64,000 nucleotides of DNA, from positions 115,433,891 to 115,497,890 of the forward strand of contig CM038050.1 of the NCBI GenBank assembly GCA_021397845.1, read 5' to 3'. The notes below the pieces were generated by a model. It did no database searches. It saw only the letters and a program-made list of their open reading frames with translations, and was not told where the DNA came from. Made by a program: the position numbers and the translations under genes. The stretch is from Areca catechu (lineage: Eukaryota > Streptophyta > Magnoliopsida > Arecales > Arecaceae). Shown piece by piece: positions 31,307 to 42,479 of the stretch (the stretch's first letter is position 1; the number at the start of each line of letters is the position of its first letter).

Positions 31307-32194
31307 CTGTCTAGGGTTTCTGTTTTGATTGCTTGTTTGAGTCTCTCTCTTTTTACTTTGTCTGCTCGAAGTAGACTCCCCAGGACGTCCGGTCCTAGGA
31401 ACGAAGCGAGGTGCAAACCTCCTCTTCCCATTCCATGGGGTGTTCCTAGGGCGTGTAGGGGATCCGTTGGGTTATAACTTCGTAGCAGGAATTGTAAACG
31501 GGGAAGTGCTCTATTTTCAGCCCGTAATTGCCTTGTTGCAGGAATTATTTCTCACTGCAGGTAACTCCAAATTTGGTTATTTTTATTTTGCTGAAACCAA
31601 TATAATTGAAAATATTTAGCATAATTTTCTTGTGATTTATTGGTTTCCGTGGGATTTCTGAGAATTAAATTACTGCAACTCTGTTTTTATGTTCTGCAAT
31701 CAAATTATTTTTGAGTGTTCATCTCTTAATTCATCTTAAGGGCATTTGAGCATCTAAGATAAGGGGAGGGGTTGATAACCTCTCTTTAGCCCAAAACCAC
31801 CACCCACTCATTCGAACCTAAGCCTTTAATCTAAAAATTGATTAGACCTAATTTGCCCTAGTGGGCTAGGGACATCAACAAGTCGGGTCAAGGCTAGTGT
31901 TGAGTCAGTTTGTCTAGTTACTCTGTGTGTGCTTTGTACTCAGTGTCTAGAATGGTGGTTCAGGGATTCTATCCCGAAGGGCTTGTGTGCTGGTCCGCCT
32001 ACCTGGCCAATCTCTGATTGGTGTCTAGGATTGGCATTTAGGGACCTAATACTCCCCTTACACCTGCCTGGCTGAGTCCCGAGTTACTACAGGCTAGCTT
32101 GCCACTCTGATTGGGCATCTAGTTTGGGCTCTAGGTCTAGTTAGCCAGTAGTCGCTTTAGTCTAGTCACATTCTGTGTGCTTGCTTGCATCATC
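31307..32194 (+). other. 5' leader of A4
   Basis: Non-coding. The conserved core is at 31840-32105, with the stem CCAATC-TCT-GATTGG at 32007-32021. Confidence 0.6.
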
Positions 32195-32512
32195 ATGTCT
32201 ACCCGGAATGGAGTACCTTACCAACCTAGTCAAACCCAACCAGATTTAGAGGCCATGGTTAGAAATCTTACCGAAAGTATGACCAAATTGAGTCAGGACA
32301 TGAATGAGGGTTTTTCCCAGTTTAGGGATCGAGTCCAAGTACTTGAGAAATGTAGACATCAAAATTGGACCCCTGATCCAAAATTTAATAGGCCCCAACC
32401 TCACCCATGCCAGGAACCTAGGAGGACCTTATACCGTGATCCCGAGCATAACCTTAGGAAGCCTAACCATGATATCTATAGTGTGGATCGTGTCTATGAG
32501 AGGTCCTTATAA
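32195..32512 (+). CDS. gag: Gag N-terminal fragment of A4
   Basis: ATG at 32195 (MSTRNGVPYQPSQTQ). Coiled N-terminus (FRDRVQVLEKCRHQNW) and linker (PCQEPRRTLYRDPEHNLRK), then a jump to the end of capsid (VDRVYERSL) and a stop. The same capsid deletion as in element 1, so the deletion predates both insertions. Confidence 0.7.
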   Translation: MSTRNGVPYQPSQTQPDLEAMVRNLTESMTKLSQDMNEGFSQFRDRVQVLEKCRHQNWTPDPKFNRPQPHPCQEPRRTLYRDPEHNLRKPNHDIYSVDRVYERSL

Positions 32513-32539
32513 TATTCTAGACTAGTCACTCAATAACCC

Positions 32540-33835
32540 AAGTCTTCTAGATCAAACCATTTAGATCCACACCCATGCCCAAGTAAGGTCTCTACTAGCT
32601 TGAAACCCAGTGTGACCCAGGTTCCTATATCGCAAGAATGTTTGTTTTGTGGAGAAAGAGACCATAAATCTAGTCAGTGCCCATGCATAGGATTGGCTTG
32701 TGCTCAGCTAAGTGGTAAGAATCCTAAGGATGACATTAATGAGGGAGAACCCAAGCCTACCAATGAGGAAGAAGGGTTAGGTATGACAAGCCCGAAATCA
32801 GTTGACCCGATTACCACTGACCCAAAACCCATTGAAGATGGCATCGAGGAAGTATATGATGCTGGCTTGAGTCTAGTTGATGAATATGAGGGGGAAGAAC
32901 TTGAAGAATGTGACATTGATACTATTGGTTCCTTACCTGAGGAGACCTTGGAAAACAACCAACTAGTAGGACCTAGTTCAGAAATTCAAGAGATTTGTGA
33001 AAACCAGGTTCCTTTAGTCAAATACCCCCAGGAAGAACTCATAGTGTTAGCCCGAGCTATTAGTTCGTACCCTCTAATGACAATCATTCCCCAAGTACCA
33101 ATTGAAGATCTTTGCACTGAACTGTTTAAGTTTGCCCACCCTATGGTAGATCCTCTCCTTAGGATGACTGAATCAAGCCTCTTACAATTGGACCTTGTCC
33201 CATGCTCAGCCACTAAGGTCTCTCCCGTAATCTCAGTTGGACATCCTTTTCTTGAGCGGATTGATTCACCCAGTCCTGTAGAAGTCCTCCTTATGACCCC
33301 AGACCCCTTCCTTCGCATGACTGACCTACCTTTCTATAGAGTATACCTTTCCTCACCCATAGGTCAAATTTCAAGTCTTGAGGTCATCATCCATAGGCCC
33401 TTCCATGAATCATTCTCTAATCCATTTCTTGAGAAAGTGGATCATTATTTGCTTAGAGAACAAACCTTAACTGTTGCAATCACATGTCCTAGGCTACTCC
33501 CCGAACCATCTCTTGATCCATTCCTGGGAGTAGCAAACTTTTCCTTTCGTAAGGATGACCAGTTGACATTCATAGATCACCATTCAAACCTTCAGGTCAC
33601 CACCTTTAGCCAACAGGTAATTCGAGACTCCACCTCATAATTACTCCCTTTCTCTAGGACTTCCAATGCTTCTTACACCATCCAAGTATACTTTGTCGAA
33701 GCCTTTAGAGTGAACCATGTGTCAGAACCTATTAGGTTTGCCACCTACTTCTGGAAGACCTTATGGCACCTACTAGGCATCCATAATAAGTTTTCATGCT
33801 CTGCATGCCCTCCTCTGACCCAAGGTCAAGCCTAG
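32540..33835 (+). pseudogene. Zinc-knuckle and X protein of A4
   Basis: Homologue of the 431-residue ORF of element 1. Its ATG has become AAG (32540-32542), and stops at 33638-33640 and nearby break the end. A long open stretch at 32600-33640 holds the CCHC knuckle (CLFCGERDHKSSQC), the acidic stretch (LVDEYEGEELEECD) and X. The integrase-derived tail (FATYFWKTLWHLLG) follows at about 33740-33790. The long stretch without stops in a copy whose LTRs have diverged suggests recent constraint on X. Confidence 0.7.
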
Positions 33836-34750
33836 AGAGCCTTAGTTTGTTAGGTTTAGACCTAGGGTTCCGTTGTATTAAAGTCCATTCTTTAGGAATG
33901 CATCGTCAGTCTAGTTTAGTTTTTCTTGACCCTTTACTAGGCTTTGGCTTAGATTTTGGTTTGATTGAGAGCACCAGGAATTAGGATTTGTATTTTGTCC
34001 AGGGCTGAAATTGCATTCAATGTTTCGATCAATAGGTCTATAGGCTAGAGTCCCTTTGAAATTGTTCATGGATACAAGCCTCACACACCACTTGATCTGA
34101 TTTCACTATTAGCCCACACACAAGTCTCTTGATGCACTTGCATAGCATGTAAAGGACTTGTATAAAGAAATTCATGCCAAAATAACTTTAAGTAATGAAA
34201 CTTATAAGAAGTTGGCTGATTCTCAAAGACGAGTCAAAACTTTTGTTGAGAGAGACTATGTAATGATTAGGTTAAGGCTTGAGCGGTTTTCTCCTGGAAC
34301 CGTTAGAAAGTTACATGCTAGAGGAGCTGGACCATTTAGAGTATTGAAGAGAGTAGGATCCAATGCCTATGTGCTCGAGTTGCCTCCAGAACTAGGCAAT
34401 AGCTCTACTTTCAACATTACAGACCTAGTAGAGTACAGGGAGCCAGCTGTGATTCCCAGTGAGCCTTTTGAACCTAATCCTGTTATTGAGAGTGATCCCG
34501 ACCCTGTGTGTCCACCAACAAACTGGCTTGTGAGGAAAGAGCAGATTGAAAAGATCCTGGATTATTAGGTTATCTCTACTCGTAATCGAGGATACAAAAG
34601 ATACTTGGTCCACTGGCAAGGAAGGCCAGACTCTGATGACTCTTGGATCTCCCGAGAAGAACTACAAGATTTGGATCCAGACCTCTTGGAGAGATACCAG
34701 AGCCAACTTGAGCCTTACTCGACAAGGTCGAGTTCCTCCCACCCCGGGAG
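33836..34750 (+). pseudogene. A4 integrase tail and chromodomain
   Basis: Broken frames to about 34150, then ORF 34158-34568 (KLADSQRRVKTFVERDYVMI, GAGPFRVLKRVGSNAYVLEL, EQIEKILDY) ending at a stop within the chromodomain. The chromodomain resumes as ISTRNRGYKRYLVHWQGRPD at about 34570-34650. Apart from the short segment fused to X, the catalytic core is absent. Confidence 0.82.
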
Positions 34751-34753
34751 AAT
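34717..34753 (+). promoter_or_regulatory. Hairpin and polypurine tract of A4
   Basis: Perfect stem ACTCGAC-AAG-GTCGAGT (34717-34733), then CCTCCCACCCCGGGAGAAT and the LTR start. Confidence 0.7.
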
Positions 34754-36527
34754 TGGTGCGGGCACCAGACTCAGAAGAAGACTTCAGGGCTCCATCTGGA
34801 TCTTTGATTGACCTTGCCTGAAGAATTAGGGTTTTCTGGTTTTATAATAAGGGTTGACCTGATCAACTCAATTTTGAGTCTGTAATTTTGTCATTTCAAT
34901 TTTTGTTGGGTCATATTGACTCAGTCCAAGTCCAAGGCCCAGGTAGGGGTCATTCCCTTTTCCATAGGGCACCACATTTTCCAGCTACAAGTGGGTGCCA
35001 CACTCCCTGCCACATCTCCATCCAGTGTACCTTGGTCCCCACGCCTCAAGTAAGCAGGTTCTTTTTTTTTTGCACCACTTGGGGGAGAAATCCATCAAGA
35101 TACCTCAATCCAAGGAGGAGCCAACTTCTTTCCAGATAAACCCAAGACAGGATGGCAAGAAATTTTCTTGAAGAGAGGATCAAGGAGGTGCCCCACAATG
35201 TTCCATAAAAATCCAAGTTATAAAAGGGAAGAGATCATGTCTTGGGGAGAAAATCAAGGAGGCACCCAAAAGTTTCCAAAAGTGCCAAAGCCATGAAAGG
35301 AAGAAGCCTAAACTTGTGGAGCAAGACTAGGAGGTGTCCAAAAGAGCCAAACCATGAAGGGAAAATCCTTGATTCATGGAGAGATACTAGGAGACACCCC
35401 CATAACCTACCATTTGGAGCTGATTTTCAAGTTTTCTTGGAGTTTTTGGGCTGCCCACTCATGGAAGGAGTCTTGGGAAGAGAATTTGATGCCTAAAGTG
35501 TGGGTTAGTCCTATTAGTCCCACATGGGAAATGTATAAAATTTTATTTCTTTGTTATGTCTATATATTCAACTCTATGTAACTCTTGAATGAAAAAAATG
35601 AGATGAATGAAACCAATTTTTTTGTGAGCAAACTTTGTGTTTTCTCTCTTCCGCACTTGTACCCAGGTGTTGAGCTCCGTGAGGGAGTAAATCTGGGTTC
35701 CCCAGGAACCTTGAGGAGGTGTGAGATCTCCAAAACCCCAACCCTAGGTTAGCCACTCCACTCCCAAACCCTAGCCACCCATCACCCCTCTCCTTCCACC
35801 AAGCCCTAGCCTATCCCACCTCTCACGGCCACCCTCTCCAAGTCCAGGCCGACCACCAGCATCCAGCTACAGTCCGAATACTTCAGATCCAAAGCTCTTT
35901 CCAGAGGGTGTCGAATCAGCCTTCAAGAGAATCTGGATCTCAGCGACATCAGCCTTCAAGTTCTTCGAACTGGTAAATCCTTCCCTGAGTCTCTGAATCC
36001 ATCACTTGTTTTTCTTCTTCCCAGATCTTGAGTTCAGGAGAAGCCGACCCAGCCACGAGGCCAGTATTGGAGGATCCATTACGAAGATAGTCGAATCCGA
36101 GAATCCAACAATCTGCTCGAGAGAGTTCTTCCACCCAAATTCTGTGAAGATCACTGTCTGGTTGGTAAACCATCTCTTCTCTTTATTTCTGTCCTGTTGA
36201 AAGTTCAGAGCGAAACCCTAGGTCTGGGAGTTTCTCAACCCCCAGCGATCCGTTACTTCTAAACTACTCTGATAACTTAGCTTCTTCTAAATTGTGCTTT
36301 CAATCCTTACCTAGTTTCCATCAACTTAGTTTAACTTAACTTTGAGTCGAAGCCAATTTCTGAAAAAAAAAAAAAAAAAGAATTAGTCTTAATTTTACTT
36401 CCGCATACGCTTCTTTGTTCTTTTGTTCTGCATCATTTTTGATATCAGAGCTTTCGTTCTACATTATTTTTGGTATCAGAGCTTCTGTTCTGCATCATTT
36501 TGGTATCAGAGCTTCTGTTCTGCATCA
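34754..36527 (+). repeat. 3' LTR of A4
   Basis: 1,774 bp, TGGTGCGGGCACCA to TGCATCA, with the primer-site array at its 3' end. It is followed by CATGA and integrase sequence of C. Confidence 0.92.
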
Positions 36528-37980
36528 CATGACATAGGGTTTAATAGGTTAAAGGATGAATATGAAACCTGCCCAGACTTTGGAGACATTTACCAGACCC
36601 TTAGGCTAGGACCATCCAGTACCCATAGTGAGTATACCATTCAGGATAGCTACCTTTTCCAGAACAATCGACTCTGTATACCTAAAACTTTTCTTAGAGA
36701 ATTCCTAATTTGAGAGACCCATGCTGGAGATTTAGTTGGTCACTTTTATAGAAATAAGACAATCTTAGCAATAGAGGACCAGTTCTTTAAGCTAGGATTG
36801 AAAAGGCATGTTGCACAGATTGTAGCCAGGTGTAGAACTTGTGCTGTTGCAAAACAACAGAAGCAAAACACTGGTCTCTACACAACTTTACCAATGCTTG
36901 ATCGCCCTTGGCAGGACCTAAGTATAGACTTCATGTTAGGATTACCTAAGACCTAGAAGAGACATGATTCTATCATTGTAGTGGTCGATAGGTTCTCTAA
37001 GATGGCTCACATCATACCCTGTTCTTAGACCTTTGATGCATTTAGAGTAGCCAAGCTTTTCGTAGATCATGTGGTTAGACTCCATGGCCTACCTAAGACC
37101 ATCATATCTGATAGAGATGTTAGGTTCACCAGTTATTTCTGGAAAATCCTGTGGCACCTGTTGGGGATCAAGCTTAAGTTTTCTATAACCTACCACCCCC
37201 AAACAGATGGCCAAATTGAAGTGGTGAACCATAGTTTAGGAAACCTCTTTAGATGCCTGGTAGGTGAACACATTGGAACTTGGGATCTATTGTTGCCAAG
37301 AGCAGAGTTTGCCTACAATAGTTCAGTGAATAGGACAATGGGCAAGAGTCCTTTTGAGATAGTCCATGGGTACAAGCCTAATCGCCCCATTGACCTGATT
37401 CCTTTACCTATTCATGCATGAGTCTCAAAGTCTGTAGAATCATTCGCATAGCATATTAGAGACTTGCTTAAGGACATTAGCCAAAAAATAAATCTAAGTA
37501 ATGAAATATATAAGTAACTGGCTAATTCCCAAAGAAGGATCAAGGAATTTGATGTAGGGGATCTTTCATGATTAGGCTTAGGCCTGAGCGGTTCCCTCCC
37601 GGGACCGTTAAGAAACTTCATGCTCGTGGAGCCGGACATTTTAGAGTGATAGAAAGGGTTGGACCAAATGCCTATGTGTTAGATTTGCCTTCGGATCTGG
37701 GCATTAGTTCTACCTTCAATATCGCAGTCCTGGTTGAGCACAGGGAACCGGCAACGATACCTAGTGAAGCCTTTGGATCTATTCCTTCCATTAAGAGTGA
37801 CCCTAGCCTAGAGTGTCTACCAATTAATTGGCCTGAGAGAGGAGAACTGATCGAGCGTATCCAGGATGATCAAGCCTTAACGACCCGAGGCTACGGTTAT
37901 CAACGCTTCCTGGTCCGATGGCAAGGCCGACCAGAGTCGGACGATTCGTGGATTTCTTGAGAGGACTTGCAACGCATCAA
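36528..37980 (+). pseudogene. C integrase with zinc finger, catalytic core and chromodomain
   Basis: Most complete chromovirus integrase here. HHCC finger (HAGDLVGHF, later RCRTC), first Asp region (WQDLSIDFMLGLP), second Asp (ISDRDVRFTSYFW), Glu segment (HPQTDGQIEVVNHS), then FAYNSSVNRTMGKSPFEIVH (ORF 37071-37421 is the longest piece). ORF 37568-37960 gives the GPF/Y-like module (RVGPNAYVLDLP) and chromodomain (FLVRWQGRPESDDSW). The frame is nearly constant, but there are stops near 36712, 36955, 37027, 37421 and 37570. The stretch RDVRFTSYFWKILWHLLG is the counterpart of the tail of module X. Confidence 0.85.
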
Positions 37981-38021
37981 CCCAGACCTCCTCGAGAGAA
38001 ATGTGAGCCAGCTTGATTTTC

Positions 38022-38058
38022 ACTTGACAAGGTCGAGTTCCTCACACCCCGGGAGAAT
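38022..38058 (+). promoter_or_regulatory. Hairpin and polypurine tract of C
   Basis: ACTTGAC-AAG-GTCGAGT (38022-38038, one mispair) followed by CACACCCCGGGAGAAT and the LTR start. Confidence 0.65.
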
Positions 38059-39031
38059 TGGTCGGACACCAGAGAAACCAGAATAAGACAGAGGCTTCTC
38101 GACCCTCTATGGATCACTTAGCAACATTCAAGTCCATTGTAATAAAGCTTAGTTCATCTAAGTTGTCTTTATTTGATTCCTGTATTAGTCAGCTCATATT
38201 GAGCTAGTCTAGTCTAGTGCTAGTCTGCTCAAGTTGAGCTAATTTTATTTTTTGAGTGCTATCCAAGCACACTGAAGACTCAAGACCACATCATATAAGT
38301 GAAGACCAAGTCCAACCAGATTGAAGAAATGGAAGAGTAGCCTAAGTCCAACCCAGCTTGAAGATTTAAAGGATCCTAGTCTCTTGTATGAGAGCTAATT
38401 TTGATATATGAAATATTATTGAGTCTCCAATTGCTGTGTGTCTCCCTGTTGTATGCATTAAGGGATCATCTGAGAGTTGTTTTCTTCCCGGTGTTGCAAC
38501 TGATTCCAGCCGCCATCCAATCCTCTAATGCCCTGGCTGACCACTCCAAAAACACTTCATCATTTGCTATTTTTCTCTTATTTCTTCATCTCCTTTAAGT
38601 TTTCTCACCCCTGATAGGTAGTTTTCAGATCCCTTGACTCCAACAAATTCGATTACTCCACCCAAGCCATAATCGAACCATCGAGCAAAAAGCCGAGAAT
38701 TTGCAGGTCTCTAGCTTGATTTTCCAGGCCGCATCCATCGAGGATGAGTGATCTCTTTGCTATGATCTTCTTCAAAAGCTTCAGACATTGCCAAGTACAC
38801 CCCCTCTGCCACCAGTAGCGTTATTGTAGAAGAACTAGCCCAACCGAGGCTTCTCAGCCTCGACGGTCTTTCTCTTTCTGATGCTCTTAGGTCCTATTTG
38901 CATGCTTTTAGTTTTTTTCTTGCATAGTTTTCCTTGCTTAAATACTTGATCTGCTCTTCGGGATTTAGTTTCATAACTTGAATTAAAAACCTACAAAAAT
39001 ATAATTGCTTGCATACATAGGTCCCACATCA
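38059..39031 (+). repeat. 3' LTR of C, internally deleted
   Basis: 973 bp, TGGTCGGACACCAGAG to CCCACATCA. It aligns to the LTRs of B over both ends but lacks several hundred bases in the middle, after CAGCTTGAAGATT. It is followed by LTR sequence of D. Confidence 0.85.
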
Positions 39032-39329
39032 CAAACCAACTAATTAATTAAAGCCCAACTTGATCAATTGGAACCTAATTTGATCAAAAGGCATAGACAA
39101 GTAAACAAATGGTTTAACTTGGTAAAAAGGATTTGGCCTAAAAGGCTAAATAACTAAAACCCTAATTTCAGTTGGTAAAAAGGGCTAAAGCCAACTAAGC
39201 CTAAAAGTTAGAGTTTAAAATAAAATATTTATAGGTAAAAAGGGTTTAGGTTCAGGGCATTATTCATAGGTAATCCATAGAGATGTAGGTTCGACCTATC
39301 GATCTTTTGTGGCCCTGGTGTCCACACCA
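39032..39329 (-). repeat. 3' LTR fragment of D
   Basis: Minus strand starts TGGTGTGGACACCAG at 39329, right after a chromodomain and a polypurine tract. Only 298 bp remain because C interrupts it. The rest is A/T rich and not shared with the other LTRs. Confidence 0.65.
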
Positions 39330-39812
39330 ATTCTCCCCGGGTGGGAGAAACTCAACCTTGTAAGTAAGGGTCAACTCCGCTATGATAGTGCTCTAATAAG
39401 TCTGGGTCAACTCTCTGCAAGTCCTCTCTAGTAATCCAAGAATCATCAGTCTCGGGTCATCCTTGCCAACGAATCAGATATAGCTGATAATCTTTGCCCC
39501 GAGTAGCGATAATCTTGTCATCCAAGATTCGCTCGATCTTGTCTCTCCGAGCTGGTAGTATGACAGGTGGACACACATGGGTTGGCTCACTCTCAAGGAT
39601 TGGATCATGCCCAAAAGGCTCACTAGGAATCAACATTGGCTCCCTATACTCTCTATAAGGTCTGAAACGTTGAAAGTAGAACTAATGCCTAGTTCAGGTG
39701 GTAACTCAAGCACGTAGGCATTAGATCCAATTTTCCTAATTACTTTGTATAGTCTAGTACTATGGGCATGTAACTTTTCATGGTTCCAGGTGGGAATCAT
39801 TAAGGTCATAGC
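39330..39812 (-). pseudogene. D integrase tail and chromodomain
   Basis: ORF 39824-39630 gives KVIRKIGSNAYVLELPPELG (GPF/Y-like module). Below it, IERILDDKIIATRGKDYQ and YLIRWQG with a stop, then DDSWITREDLQRVDPDLLE, form the chromodomain. A degraded form of the pre-LTR hairpin lies near 39350-39366. The protein is cut by E at 39812 and continues upstream at 49163. Confidence 0.75.
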
Positions 39813-41363
39813 TTGTGGGGGCACCAGGATCAGTCACAGATTACTGATCTCTATTTGGTTTACTTAGCTATGAGTCAAATTTTGTAATCAACTAGAATTG
39901 AGTCCTTTAATAAGTTGAGGTTAGTTGATTTGTCTCAACCCTCAACCTAGTCAGTATTTTGAGTCCTGTATACCAGTATGAGTCCAGTGTGAGTTCACTT
40001 CTTGTACAAGAGAGAAGGCTATGCTATTTTAGAGTCCCACTAAACCTCAGTCTGAAGCCAGAATCAGTTACACCAGCTTAGGGGAGCTCAATCGACACCC
40101 AGGTGCCCTGTTTATGGCCTAATTTTTCCTCGGTACCATTTTAGATGCCAGATTCCCTCCAGATGCTTCTAGAATATTCTATATGCTAGGAGCCCATGTT
40201 TATCAGGCTATCCCAATACTTTAGGCCTCCAAATTCAAGCCCAGGAAGCAAGTCCAAGACAAGAGAACCAAGATTCCTTTTTGATGCTGGGAATATACCA
40301 GCACAGCGAACCAAGCAACCTAGCTTGCAGGGGGCCGAAGCCCAAGCTTTCCAAGCCCATGGCTGACCTCCCCTTGCTGTACTAAAGCCCACACACCTAA
40401 GGAGGGTCGTCCAAAGAGGTTTCACTAAGTCCAATTTGAAGAAAAAAAGGAGAAGACCAAGTTATTCTAACCTAGTTAGGATTCCTAATCCCTTTAAACT
40501 TCGTAATTCTAACCTAGCTAGGAAAGGACTTGTATTCCAATTTGAAAGAAGAATTATAACCCAAATGTAACCATGGTTAGTGAGGGCATGGGAACTCTAT
40601 AAATATCCCACCCCTCCCCCTCTTATAAGCATCTCTTTCTTATGAATACAACTTCCTGAAATTTTGAGTTATTACCTTGTGTTGGTGTTTTGTTTTGGTT
40701 ATTTAAGGTTGTGTTTTTGTGTTCGGACGAATTCCTTGCTGCCCTAGCTTCCTTCCATGCCCTAAATCACTACCATCCAAGCCTTCACATGTCCAAGAAG
40801 GAGTGCCCTAGGCCACCAAGCAAGGAGATCTTCAACAAACTTCGAATAGCCATCTTCTAACCCTGATTCCAATTCCTTCTAAACCCTAGTTCCTTTTCTA
40901 ATTTTTACTTGCTGTTTGATTAACCTCTGATGCTTGCAAGATCATCGAGGTGCTTCCCCTCCCCTGAGGAGGCCTTCTTTACAGCCCGGACCACCCAGAT
41001 CAACCTTCAGATTCAAAGGAAACAAGGCTTCTTCTTCCAGGTTCCGATCAGAGTTGTGTGTGATCTCTTCTGCTACTGATATTATCATCTCTGACTGGTA
41101 AGAAACCTTCCCTTCTCTTATTATCTGATTTGATGAAGACAAACTATCCTAAACCAGGAGTTTCTCAACTCTCGGGTCCTGTATATTTTATTGATTTGCA
41201 TGAGTATGCCTGCGACCCGATAATTTTTTGCACTGCTAATCTATCAGCTAGTTCTTACTTTATTTTGGGAATCTAGCATGCAAATAAAATTATAAAAATC
41301 ATTAAAAAATTTATTTTTAGATATTTCATGCATGATTAGCAGTCTTAGAGTCATCCCATATCA
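39813..41363 (+). repeat. 5' LTR of E
   Basis: Starts TTGTGGGGGCACCAGGATC, a changed form of the TGGTGTGGGCACC start, and ends CCCATATCA. TATAAATA at 40598-40605 followed by C-rich sequence. Short ORFs inside are not genes. Confidence 0.85.
40598..40605 (+). promoter_or_regulatory. TATA box of E 5' LTR
   Basis: GGAACTCTATAAATA context, conserved at 48385-48392 in the 3' LTR. Confidence 0.55.
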
Positions 41364-42452
41364 GTTTGTTATTAGAGCGGGTTTAGGATAGTTTTTATTT
41401 GCTTTGCATTCACAAACCCTAATTCTGTATTCTGTCCATTGCATTAGGTGTCTATGTTTCATCTGATTTCAGCATCATAAATATTTTATTTTTCTGTGAT
41501 ATTTGCCCTTCATGTCATCTATTCTACTTTAGTATTTATCAAAATTTTAATTATTTTTACTAAAACCCTAAATCTTTAAAATTTGGCATAATAGGAACCC
41601 TAACAAAATTCTAATAATTTCAGTAGCAGTCCAGAAAACCCAGGTTTTCATTAACATATGATTTTTTTTCTATATGAAATTTGGTAGGGATCATCAAAAC
41701 CATCCATCCTCTATTCTAGATTTTTCAAGATTTTTTTATGCATCGGTATCTATGTCAAACTCTATAACAACTGAAACCCTAATTCATTGATTTCTGCTAC
41801 ATTCTTCATCTTGACCAACCTAACCTAATCAACTACCAAACCCCCAAATCCCAAGCCAAACTTTGTTTGATAACCCTAGTTAACTTGAAACTAACTTGGC
41901 ACGTCATAAATCATGAAAAAAATATTTTATTTTCTGATTGTTTTAGATTGCATCAGGGCCATCGATTGCCATCATTCTTAACCTAATCTTAAGGGAAATT
42001 CTTTATCTCAGATCAGGGCAGGATTTCATCACCTGTCCTGGGCCCAAACCACCATCATCATACTAACCCAAGCCTAATTAAAATCAATTAAACCTAATTA
42101 GCCCTAGTGGGCTAGGAGACATTAACAGGTCGGGTCCGAGCTGTGTGGGCCAACTAGTGCATTTAATCTTTTAGCTATTACTGAAAGCTGGTGTCTAAGG
42201 CTGGGGGTCCAGAGTCAAACGACCAAAGTGGTGTTGTGGTTTTTAATTGTGTCCCTGTGAAAGTAGGGGGGGCCTCCCACACTCCCACCCCCTACCTAGC
42301 TAATGGAAGGATTGCTATTGGGTTAGGTGTAAGTTGAGCTGACCCACCCAGTTTTTGCCTCTAGGTCTAGAAAACCCTAGATTATACTAGCCTTTTCTTT
42401 CTCTTTTGCATGCTTGGTTGCATCATTTCATTTGGATTGTTTGATTTGTAGC
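41364..42452 (+). other. Primer site and 5' leader of E
   Basis: A decayed primer site TGTTATTAGAGC (41367-41378, two mismatches to the tRNA-iMet complement) follows the LTR. The leader is A/T rich at first. From about 42000 to 42370 it resembles the leader core of A and B (CCCTAGTGGGCTAGG, GGTCGGGTCC), but it is more diverged and lacks the CCAATC stem. Confidence 0.6.
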
Positions 42453-42479
42453 ATGACCACTAGATTAGGAACCCAATAT

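Larger units (their letters stand above)
29551..36527 (+). mobile_element. Element A4: non-autonomous family-A element, plus strand
   Basis: About 7 kb. 5' LTR 29551-31290 (first 33 bp missing), primer site, leader, gag N-terminus, zinc-knuckle/X region, IN tail with chromodomain, hairpin/polypurine tract, 3' LTR 34754-36527. The layout matches element 1, including the capsid deletion and the absence of PR and RT. LTRs differ at several positions per 200 bp by eye, so it is older than element 1. No target duplication can be seen because the 5' edge is damaged. Confidence 0.88.
29108..39031 (+). mobile_element. Chromovirus C, old autonomous-type copy in pieces
   Basis: Plus-strand pieces: gag-PR junction (29108-29285), integrase with chromodomain (36528-37980) and 3' LTR (38059-39031). 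The Tat interrupts the 5' side, A4 interrupts before IN, and RT/RNase H plus most of PR are missing. The LTR belongs to the same family as that of B. It ends inside the LTR of D at 39031. Confidence 0.75.
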
